NCBI RefSeq assembly: GCF_004359215.1 | Contig: NC_090613.1 | Coordinates: 6,356,379 to 6,377,286, forward strand | DNA from: Bremia lactucae | Lineage: Eukaryota > Oomycota > Peronosporomycetes > Peronosporales > Peronosporaceae | DNA length: 20,908 nucleotides | Reading direction: 5' to 3' | Part shown: piece after piece, positions 9,151-16,673 of the stretch | Layout of the letters: each line of letters begins with the position of its first letter | Position numbering within the stretch: the first letter of the stretch is position 1 | The notes under the pieces: generated by a model | Databases searched by the model: none | Told to the model about the DNA's origin: nothing | Seen by the model: the letters and a program-made list of their open reading frames with translations, nothing else | Program-made: the position numbers and the translations under genes

Positions 9151-9462
9151 TGATTCGGCCTTAGGCCAACAATGCTTTCAGCATTCAGTAATCGCTATTA
9201 CAACGAGTGTCACTCGACGGAGTACGTGCCGTTCCACTTATTTCTGCTGAGTCGGTCTCAGAATTAATGTTTTTAACATTAGAGTATATTAACTCAGACA
9301 TGCCAATGTCTAAAACACTGACAGACTTATTCAGTGATCCGCGCCAATAGCGCTTTTGTTGCCTAGCAAAGGTGGGTTCATTACTCTCCAAACCTTTGCT
9401 AGGAACATTGCGTGTGGCGCCTAAGGTCTTAGACCTCTAATTGATCCATGGCTCGTGGTGTT

Positions 9463-9905
9463 CTAATTAGGCCATACCAAGGATGAGATCATGTCTCGAA
9501 TACAAATCAAAGACGAGACAGCGTTCCATATGTCAAAGTCCAGAAACTTTATACCCAAGTTCAATGGAACTTTGGGAACAGTGACACGAGTCCCAGTCGC
9601 TAAGCGAACAGTGATTGTATTACCTTCATGCGCTTCAAGCGCTTCAACGTATTGTTGACTTCCTTCACGGGAAAGGCGTCGAGCATAATTGCAAGACGCT
9701 CCTGAATCAACTAAAATTGACCACGGCTTATCAAAGCCCTTTACAGTCGCTTGAGCGACTAGCAAGCCAGGCTTGTACTCTCGCCCCGTGCCATTGAGCA
9801 CCGAGCTAATTGGGGCTAGGTTCTGTTTATTCTCACCTCCTTGAGGTTCAACAGAGCCTAGGTCTTCCCCAGTAGGGCGCCCCGCACCTACTGGGTATCG
9901 ACGTT
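9463..9905 (-). pseudogene. aspartic protease of element C
   Basis: The frame from about 9900 reads YPVGAGRPTGEDLGSVEP, then from 9801 the retropepsin domain: KPWSILVDSGASCNYARR, with catalytic D-S-G, followed by GNTITVRLATGTRVTVP and LDFDIWNA. A frameshift near 9515 turns the expected DLYSRHDLILGMAWLEHHEPW into an out-of-frame run. An in-frame TAG follows near 9440. It lies between Gag and RT as in other gypsy Pol proteins. Arms CCCAGTAGG / CCTACTGGG at about 9873-9900 are another example of the hairpin pattern. Confidence 0.8.
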
Positions 9906-9974
9906 TTCCCGCACCGTATCACATCTCTGGTATAGGTCGGAATTGGTGCTCTTTCGAGCTTTACGCGAATTTAT

Positions 9975-10906
9975 AAGAGGGAAGGCAGGGCGTAAATGTT
10001 TCGTGCTTCCGCACATATAACATCTACGGATGGTCTTATGCTGTTCCACAGCTTGAAGAGCCTCTTCTCCTTCCTCAACGAGGCTTAAATCTATAGGTTC
10101 CGCTCTATTAGACGGAACCTATGTGCTCGAAGAGCTTGTTCGTTAGACAGGCGTGCTAACGCGAGCAGACTTAAAGTTAAACTCGGCGCGTAGCGCTATG
10201 GCAACTGCCTTTTCGACCGTAGCCGGATGAGATCGAAACAATTCCGTCCGGGCAACGCTCATTGAGACCCCCCAAAAAGATGGTTACTACAATTGCTTCT
10301 TGCACCGGGTCTTGATTCATAGTTGCAATGAAAGTTTTCAACTCCTGGACAAAGTCCCCTAGGGTTCTTTTACCCTGTCGAGTCGCTAGGAGCTGTGCTC
10401 GCATGCGAAAAGCCTGATCAGGCGGTGCAAACATGCTGGTCATTTGCTGTTTCAGCGAATACCATGAGGGAAAAGCATTGTTTATGGACGTGCTGCACGA
10501 TAGTGCCCACATCCATGGCTCTATCTCCAAGTTTGGAAGTGGCCATAACCACCTTTTTGCCGTTCTGTTAAGAACAAGGCGGAATCAATGGACATTTCCA
10601 TCTGCTTAATCCAAACAGGGAGATTTTCTTCCTCTTTTCCCTCAAATGTCTTCACATTTACAGTTAGAAGCGAGCCCTCGGCTCTGAGTCAGGTACAGAG
10701 ATGTACCGGGTTGGCATAGATGCCGCTAAATGGTCCTGTACCTGACCGATCAGGGAGGCTTCGTACCGCATGAAGGCTTCAAGCCTTGCATGCAGGACCT
10801 CTGGTCCCTGGGAGATAATAAATTCCACGTGCTCAAGCCCGAATAAGGTTTTGAGCTTGTCATAAGCGGCGCGTTGCGCTTCTGACAATTCTGGAACCTC
10901 TTCCAT
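9975..10906 (-). pseudogene. Gag of element C, fragmented, with damaged zinc knuckle
   Basis: The start at 10906 reads MEEVPELSEAQRAAYDKLK, giving about 80 residues. After a break the capsid-like part follows (10530-10177): WYSLKQQMTSMFAPPDQAFR, MRAQLLATRQGKRTLGDFVQELK and VVTIFLGGLNERCP, the Retrotrans_gag pattern. Near 10030-9990 is RRCYMCGSTKHLRPAF, a CCHC-type knuckle whose last Cys is replaced by Phe. Several frames are needed, so the copy is dead. It begins about 60 nt after the LTR C end, next to the primer site. Perfect hairpins include 10093-10122 with arms ATAGGTTCCG / CGGAACCTAT. Confidence 0.75.
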
Positions 10907-10950
10907 TTTCGTGAGAAATTAGTCTTGTAAAGACTCAGGCGTAGATTGAC

Positions 10951-10964
10951 TACGAGTGCTACCA
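10951..10964 (-). other. primer-binding site, element C
   Basis: On the minus strand TGGTAGCACTCGTA starts two bases after TACA at 10967. It matches the element A site in sequence and spacing, and shows that C is minus-oriented with its 5' LTR to the right. Confidence 0.6.
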
Positions 10965-10966
10965 GG

Positions 10967-11237
10967 TGTAGCGGAGCTACCTCGCTCCTAAAGTCAGAGG
11001 AAGACTTTCAGACTCAGAGAGTCACTTAGTTCTATTGAACTAATGGGTTTAACAACTCAGGGAGTCGTACAAGCTATTAAAGCTTAAGGAATCCTAGTTC
11101 AAGGGATTCAGGGGTTCGTAGAACCAAGTGGCAACTAGTGCCCAAGAGGATATACCTTAGAAAGGCTTCTATCTCTTACAGATCAATGCGCAAGCCTTAG
11201 GAAGGCACTTAACGCTTTAAGATCAAAAGGGGAACTG
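10967..11237 (-). repeat. LTR C, 3' part of the 5' LTR, runs into the gap
   Basis: The LTR should end (minus strand) in CTCCGCTACA at 10967. The rest extends right into the run of N, so its length and start are unknown. There is no similarity to LTR A or B by eye beyond the terminal TACA. It has many short hairpins, including AGACTTTCAGACTCAGAGAGT around 11000 and AGTTCTATTGAACT near 11030. Confidence 0.5.
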
Positions 11238-11841
11238 NNNNNNNNNNNNNNNNNNNNNNNNNNNNNNNNNNNNNNNNNNNNNNNNNNNNNNNNNNNNNNN
11301 NNNNNNNNNNNNNNNNNNNNNNNNNNNNNNNNNNNNNNNNNNNNNNNNNNNNNNNNNNNNNNNNNNNNNNNNNNNNNNNNNNNNNNNNNNNNNNNNNNNN
11401 NNNNNNNNNNNNNNNNNNNNNNNNNNNNNNNNNNNNNNNNNNNNNNNNNNNNNNNNNNNNNNNNNNNNNNNNNNNNNNNNNNNNNNNNNNNNNNNNNNNN
11501 NNNNNNNNNNNNNNNNNNNNNNNNNNNNNNNNNNNNNNNNNNNNNNNNNNNNNNNNNNNNNNNNNNNNNNNNNNNNNNNNNNNNNNNNNNNNNNNNNNNN
11601 NNNNNNNNNNNNNNNNNNNNNNNNNNNNNNNNNNNNNNNNNNNNNNNNNNNNNNNNNNNNNNNNNNNNNNNNNNNNNNNNNNNNNNNNNNNNNNNNNNNN
11701 NNNNNNNNNNNNNNNNNNNNNNNNNNNNNNNNNNNNNNNNNNNNNNNNNNNNNNNNNNNNNNNNNNNNNNNNNNNNNNNNNNNNNNNNNNNNNNNNNNNN
11801 NNNNNNNNNNNNNNNNNNNNNNNNNNNNNNNNNNNNNNNNN
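11238..11841. other. assembly gap of 604 N
   Basis: Unknown sequence. To its left is the 5' LTR of element C (minus). To its right is the antisense ORF of element A. Missing here are at least the LTR C start and the end of the antisense ORF. Confidence 1.
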
Positions 11842-12678
11842 CGATTCGCGTTAAGTTTTTGAAGCCAAGCTTCGCGTCCAATGTCTTTAACATTGCGAAT
11901 GAACGCACTCCAAGCTTGCATAAGCGAGACTTTATCTCGCTTATTATTGCCACTAAACCATCGATGCTTTAGAAAAGCATCGAGATAGAAATCTTCCTCA
12001 GCGCGAAAGTTCTTCGCGCTGGGATCAAGGCCATGTAGCTTTGTCGCAATAAATAAGGGATATTTATTGTGAGGAGTAGTTTCTCCAGACAAGCTATTGA
12101 TGAGCCTTTCTGGCAAAAGCCACGGCTTCTTTTCAGGGGCGAGATTAGACATTTTACTGTCTTCACTCCCCTGAGTGGTAGCCACTGAAGCAGGGGTACC
12201 ACAAGGACTTTTCTTACGATGGCTTACGCCATCGTCGTCACCTTGCACAGAAACAGGTGCAGGTGACCGTACGGAGTCGGAACGTCGATGAGGGTTCATC
12301 CTCATCGTCGGATCCAAATAGACTGTTTACTCGTCTATCAGAATGAGCCCTCTCATTCGAAGGCTCATAGTCAGCCGCCTGACGGATGTCAGGCGACTGT
12401 TCCATTCTCCCCGAGTCGGCCACTTCATCCGACTCGCATTCGTAGTCGACCTCCAAAGAGGGGTCGTATTCACGTGGTGAATCACCACGTGCACTCGCAA
12501 CATCAAGAGTTGTGCGAGTGGAAGATACTATGGCAGACGTTCCGTCTGCCGCAAGAGATAACAGTGCGTCACCCGCGGCTGCACGAACCGCAGCCGAAGG
12601 CGCAGCACTATCGACACCCCGCATGAGTTGATTCTTCATGCGATGGAATTTTAAATGATGGTTCTGACCAATCAACAT
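11842..12678 (-). pseudogene. antisense accessory ORF of element A, one frameshift, cut by gap
   Basis: The start ATG at 12678 gives MLIGQNHHLKFHRMKNQ. The first part is Ala/Ser/Asp-rich (SAAVRAAAGDALLSLA, DPSLEVDYECES). It then shifts by one base between 12317 and 12238 into a frame reading MDPTMRMNPHRRSDSVRSP. A globular part follows: KYPLFIATKLHGLDPSAK, FYLDAFLKHRWFSG, SLMQAWSAFIRNVKDIGREA. The end is lost in the gap. The reading direction is opposite to LTR A and its polypurine tract. The copy at 20578 has the same protein with no break in 110 codons, and element B has a decayed relative (1371-1). No known domain is recognised. The shift could be a mutation, an intron or programmed; I favour mutation. 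The DNA carries 16 perfect short hairpins. Confidence 0.65.
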
Positions 12679-12743
12679 CGTTTTAAAAAAAATAAGTGGT
12701 CATATACTGACCACTCCATCCAATGACATTCAGAGTGAATGTC
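11922..12743. repeat. chain of 16 perfect short hairpins
   Basis: Arms of at least 7 bp at: 11922/11942, 11961/11983 (10 bp), 12000/12020, 12047/12069 (9 bp), 12216/12235, 12286/12307, 12341/12358, 12376/12395, 12412/12436, 12471/12491 (10 bp, 1-nt loop), 12492/12520, 12532/12550, 12576/12596, 12620/12642, 12695/12715 and 12725/12743 (outer ends given). Loops are 1-13 nt. They follow one another head to tail, without sharing sequence between units. Confidence 0.9.
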
Positions 12744-12747
12744 TTTT

Positions 12748-12757
12748 AAGGGAGGGG
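12748..12757 (+). other. polypurine tract of element A
   Basis: AAGGGAGGGG followed by TGA and then the LTR start TGTAACGGGG at 12761. The same tract occurs in reverse at 20513-20501. It marks 12761 as a 3' LTR of a plus-oriented element. Confidence 0.7.
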
Positions 12758-12760
12758 TGA

Positions 12761-12913
12761 TGTAACGGGGTGTATCGTTACATGAAATTAACACTTAAAG
12801 GTTGTTAATTAATATATTATCTAAAAGGTAGATAATATTTGATGTATATTACTTTATATAGTAATATTCAAAATTCTTATCCATAAATAGGTATAAACCA
12901 TTATATCTATTTA
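12761..12913 (+). repeat. LTR A, 3' LTR, part before the pogo insertion
   Basis: TGTAACGGGGTG start, closely matching 1591-1743. It is interrupted after CTATTTA by the DNA transposon and resumes at 15094 with TATTCCGC. LTR 1 reads CTATTTATTCCGC without interruption at the same place. Confidence 0.92.
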
Positions 12914-12938
12914 CAGTAGAACCCCTTTAAAGTAATAC
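12914..12938 (+). repeat. left terminal inverted repeat of the pogo-like element
   Basis: 25 bp, CAGTAGAACCCCTTTAAAGT then AATAC. It differs from the right end by T/C at position 14. Confidence 0.92.
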
Positions 12939-13177
12939 TCTTAGGACCGAAAAGTAATATTACTTTATGCGTTTTATTACTTTAGATGCCAACCTCTTCT
13001 CTCCAGAAAATTTTCGTTTAGGAAGCTCAATGTGCAGCTGACGCATTACCTAACCCTAACCCTCGACGTGAAGCTTCAACTTTGACACTTTAACTAAACT
13101 AAAATATTTATAAGAAGTTCAGAACGGGAACGGCAAATCTAAACGTCTAAGCAAGAACTGCAAACTAAACACAAAAA

Positions 13178-14890
13178 ATGGCGAAAGCACACCTGAAGGT
13201 TGCTCATGCTCCTATCACTAATGAAATCCGCATAGCTATCAGTAAAAGGAAGCGTTATACCAGTGGAACACATAAGGATATTGCACAATGGGTGGTAGAG
13301 AAATTTGGCATGACTGTCAGTCAAGCTGCGATTTTCAAGATTCTCAAGCAGCAGGAGCACTGGATCTCCCAAGGTGAAAAAGCTGGTGCAGGAGACGGAG
13401 CAAAAATTAGTATGGATGCGAAGCGTCAGAAGACTGTAGAAAACCCTCTCATGGAAGAGGTACTTTACAAATTTGTGCGAACTTACGAAGATGTCATGGA
13501 TCTCTCGGGTGAACTTTATAAAGAAAAGGGGAGGATTTTTTTGGAGAGACTGTACCCCGATCAAGACACAAATACGTTTCAATTCTCCAATGGCTGGTTG
13601 AACAGGTTCAAAGCTCGATATGGAATCAAAGAGCGAGTGAGACATGGAGAGAGCGGTTCGGTTAACATGGAGATACTCGAGCAATCCTTACCCGCAATTC
13701 GAGAAGTTTTGGATCAGTATGAATGGAAGGATATCTACAATATGGATGAAACGGGTTTGTTTTACCGACTTCAGGTATGTCGGGGCCAGTTGAAATCACT
13801 TTGGAAGCAACTTCAAATACTAAAATTTATTGCTTCCTCACTTTAGGCTGATCGTTCACTTGCAACGAAGCAACTGGAGGGCCGCAAGCACAAGGAACGG
13901 CTAACTTTTGTTGTTTGTGCCAACGGAGATGGCTCAGATCGTGTCCCACTTTGGGTGATTGGGAAATACTTGAATCCCCGTTGTCTCAAAAATATCAATC
14001 GTCAGAACCTTGGCTGCCACTACAGGGCAAACCCGAAGGCTTGGATGAACAGTGTATTGTTTTTGGAATGGCTACAATGGTTTAATCGGAGGATGGGGAG
14101 AAGACAGGTGCTGCTGATTATGGACAATTGTCCTGCTCATGTTCCAATTGACAGCTTGCCGGAGCTGGCCAATGTTAAAATCCTTTACCTGCCGCCCAAC
14201 ACAACTTCCCAAATTCAGCCTTGTGATGCAGGCATTATTCGAACTTTGAAGGCCTTTTACAGGAAAATTTTCAATCGCAACTTGCTAAGAGCATTGGAGC
14301 TGGATGAAACACTTGACAATGTGGAAGCGCATAAAAAAGTGGATGTTTTGAAGGCGATGGTGTGGGCTGTGGAGGCCTGGAATATGGTGACCAAGGAAAC
14401 TATTCGTAATTGTTTTAATCACTGCAAAATTCGGACATCAAGCTTGAACATCCAAGTTCCTGCTAGGGCGACCGAACCCCCCGCAAATGTTGCAGATGAC
14501 CTGATGTTACAGAATGATCAACTGTACCGCAATCCAATGGACATCAACGCCATCCTCAACAACCCCTTGGAGAGAGAGGTCGCCCATAGTCCTGACGTAG
14601 AAGACATTGTGGCAGTAACAATGGAAGAACATGGATTGTCTTTGCCTGTAGAAGTGGAAGGAGGGATTCCCGATGCGGATGATAGCGAAGTGCCAGCCCC
14701 CGTGAAAGCCAAGGACGTCCTTGATGCAATAAGGTTGTGTAAACTGTACTTCATGCAGAGGGAGTGTGATACTTCCACGACTCACAGGAAACTGAATGAA
14801 GTTTTGGACGATTTTGAAAGGATACAGATTACTGGAAAGAAGCAAGTCACTCTCCATCGATTTCTCTCAAAAGCGGCAAAAGAAGTATAG
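13178..14890 (+). CDS. pogo/Tigger-type DDD transposase, two exons, intact
   Basis: Join of 13178-13774 and 13847-14890 gives 546 residues. The 72-nt intron starts GTATGT and ends CTTTAG, phase 0, with ACTAAA as a possible branch site. Reading through instead stops at 13844-13846. Residues about 10-65 form an N-terminal helix-turn-helix (KDIAQWVVEKFGMTVSQAAI) of the CENP-B N type. About 90-160 are the second CENP-B-type HTH (FQFSNGWLNRFKARYGIKER). The DDE superfamily core has D190 (NMDETGLFYRLQ), D292 (LLIMDNCPAHVP) and D326 (IQPCDAGIIRTLKAFYR), a DD33D spacing. The C terminus is acidic and ends LHRFLSKAAKEV. No stops or frameshifts are seen, and terminal repeats are present, so the element may be autonomous. 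Target cut-and-paste at TA is inferred from family knowledge and the flanking TA. Confidence 0.93.
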
Positions 14891-15068
14891 TTATTTGAAA
14901 TTTTTTTTTTAGATACAACTTAATATATTACTTTTGGGGTATGTGTCTACTAATAGTGGGACTTTAAAAAATATTACTTTATTACTTTGGCAAAATATTA
15001 CTTTAACCTTAAGTCCCAACTCGGGACCACGAAATTTTATTACTTAGGACGTATTATTACTTTAGAGC

Positions 15069-15093
15069 GTATTACTTTAGAGGGGTTCTACTG
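15069..15093 (-). repeat. right terminal inverted repeat of the pogo-like element
   Basis: Ends ...AGGGGTTCTACTG. It is complementary to 12914-12938 with a single mismatch. Confidence 0.92.
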
Positions 15094-15095
15094 TA

Positions 15096-15394
15096 TTCCG
15101 CAGACTAATCAGCTGCAGGAGTAATCAAAGAGAGTTACAGATAAGATAGAGATAAGAATTCATTTACATGTTAAGTATTAAATTATAATTAAGTTGGCAT
15201 TTACAAAGATAGAACAAGAGACACTTAATTATATTTATTACTGTTTTCATTTTACCCTCTTAAGTCTAGTTGTCTTTAGAGAAGTCTTCCTCTGCACGTA
15301 CAATGTACGTCAATTAACGTAAGTCACCACTCGCAACTGAAGTGTGTGAAGTGGACTTGTGCTGAAACAGTACAAGTCGTAGTGCCCCGTTACA
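15096..15394 (+). repeat. LTR A, 3' LTR, part after the pogo insertion
   Basis: Continues LTR A from TTCCGCAGACTAATC to CCCCGTTACA. Together with 12761-12913 the LTR is 452 nt including one TA duplicate. Confidence 0.92.
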
Positions 15395-15399
15395 TACAC
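15395..15399. repeat. target-site duplication TACAC, right copy
   Basis: Directly follows the LTR A end and equals 1586-1590. Confidence 0.75.
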
Positions 15400-15563
15400 A
15401 GTCCCCGTTAAACACACTTTGTGTACTTAACGGGATGGTCAAATACTTAAATAAAGTTATTAGATCCACCAGTTAGGTGTAAATAACGTTGTGACCAACC
15501 CTTGTGTAGGTAATGCACATAGTTGTATTCACATTAGGAGGGATGACGCCTAGCGTCATCCGT
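15395..15563 (+). repeat. LTR B, right piece of the split 3' LTR
   Basis: AGTCCCCGTTAA, then GGGATGGTCAA, then CACATTAGGAGGGATGACGC, matching 5713-5905 in order. It is cut at 15563 by a worn LTR A fragment, so the true LTR B end is not seen. Confidence 0.75.
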
Positions 15564-15705
15564 TAGAAACGGGGTGTATCATTAAATGAAGTTAACGCTT
15601 AAAACTTGTATGTCTGAAAGGTAGAGAATATTTGGAGAATATTACTTTACATAGTAATATTCGTATAGCTTATCCATAGGTATCTATAGGCCATTATATC
15701 GACTT
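15564..15705 (+). repeat. degenerate LTR A fragment
   Basis: TAGAAACGGGGTGTATC resembles the LTR A start. It then keeps the GTAGAGAATATTTGGAGAATA and the ACTTTACATAGTAATATTC hairpin region, and ends after GGCCATTATATCGACTTCCG. It is more diverged than the other copies and is truncated, so older. Confidence 0.7.
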
Positions 15706-16673
15706 CCGTTTGTTAGCAGCCTTTTAATAATACTTCACTTTCCAACTTATCAAAATCTTTAAGTGATGTCGATAAAAAAGTAGATCAATCATTGTAAGAG
15801 AAATCGTCGCACCTTTTGAGTGCACGGAATGTGAAGATGACAAGGTCAGCGCCATGCTCAAAAAGCCATCGCCATCACTTGCAGTTCAGTACAATAATAA
15901 ATACCTTGTCAAAGATAAGCTGCCCAGAATGCTATTTTTGCGCCAAGTTTAAGAATGCGACCTAGTTTAGCCAAAAGAGAGCCTGCGAAGCAGTTCTGAT
16001 TCCACTTGAGATGCATGATAACAGATGATTTGGAGAGATGATGATTAGAAATCTCTCATTAAACCTTCGGATAAAACATCCAATTCTTATTGTTCTCTGT
16101 CATTTATATAATTCGATACCTCAATCATCAGTAGAGATAAATTGGGGTAAAGTACTGCTCTTTATGCCCGGATTGTAGCCCCGACGACGATAATGTTGAA
16201 TTTGAGGCCGCGATCAATTAGGCCGATTGCGGAAGAAATACCACCTGGTAACAAGTCTTAGAGCGGTGAAAAATACTGAAGCTCCCATAATAACTTGCAA
16301 TAGAAACCTGGGTCCGCAGAAAAGCCTACCCTGATTCTGATTGGAAGCAGTCCGCTTATGACTTGATTTTTATTGTCACAGGAGGTTCGTGCTGAAACAA
16401 CGCCTAGTTGTTTAGCAAGCGTACTCTTGTTGTCTTAATAAGTAAGCGATGCTGAAACTGTGCACTCTTCGGCATGGGTTGAGCCACCGCTTTTAACAAA
16501 TTCAAGACATCCTAAATCAAAGTGCTATTAACTGATCTTTTCTTAGTAGCTTTGCAAAAGAGTCGGAAATGCAGGTAGCAACCGAATCTACCTGATCTGA
16601 TCTTACAAGCCCGATAGCCCTCAAGGCACAAACAATCTTTTATTGTTCAATTTGGCTCCCCGTCAGCAAGAAA
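15706..16673. other. unassigned 1-kb upstream region of the GH31 gene
   Basis: No long open frame, LTR or RNA gene is seen. A short plus-strand frame near 15810-15950 reads FECTECEDDKVSAMLKK before a stop and could be a gene scrap; I cannot place it. The last roughly 100 bp should hold the GH31 promoter. Confidence 0.5.
16640..16656 (+). promoter_or_regulatory. possible initiator-like core promoter of the GH31 gene
   Basis: TATTGTTCAATTTGG lies 18 bp upstream of the ATG. It loosely resembles the oomycete initiator (pyrimidine-rich TCA-TT followed by a TTTGG-like flank). The match is weak. Confidence 0.25.

Larger units (their letters stand above)
8586..9462 (-). pseudogene. protease-RT linker region of element C
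   Basis: This stretch joins the protease (right) to the RT (left) and is open only in pieces (9391-9185 and 9067-8786, minus). The protein is not recognisable, with low complexity and repeats such as TLLAVHQ / TLLAVRQ. The DNA is dominated by hairpins, for example 9204-9216 (CGAGTG/CACTCG), 9362-9403 (12-bp arms), and the 35-bp inverted repeat at 8920-8991. It also has a roughly 119-bp tandem duplication. Confidence 0.55.
12914..15093 (+). mobile_element. pogo/Tigger-like DNA transposon, apparently complete (2180 bp)
   Basis: 25-bp terminal inverted repeats starting CAGTAGAACCCCT at 12914-12938 and 15069-15093, with one mismatch. It is flanked by TA on both sides (12912-12913 and 15094-15095) within an LTR A whose empty form is seen at 1591. 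The TA target, the CAGT ends and the CENP-B-like DDD transposase inside place it in the pogo branch of Tc1/mariner. Both subterminal regions contain repeated AAAGTAATA motifs (left 12929, 12951, inverted at 12958 and 12975; right TATTACTTT at 14972, 14980, 14996, 15055, 15070), plausible transposase-binding sites. It inserted after element A. Confidence 0.93.

Noticed and set aside
12238..12317. Programmed frameshift or intron in the antisense ORF
   Set aside because: No slippery heptamer or convincing GT-AG pair is seen and only one copy covers the site; a simple indel is enough.
11922..12743. Hairpins as terminators or a CRISPR array
   Set aside because: The stems differ in sequence from one another, there are no spaced identical repeats, and the host is a eukaryote.
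13049..13063. Telomere-like run, 2.5 copies of CCCTAA in the 5' region of the pogo-like element
   Set aside because: Too short to be a telomere remnant, it sits inside an intact transposon, and oomycete telomeres are thought to use TTTAGGG instead.
13139..13684. Long minus-strand frame opposite the transposase
   Set aside because: Antisense shadow of an intact transposase exon with strong domain evidence.
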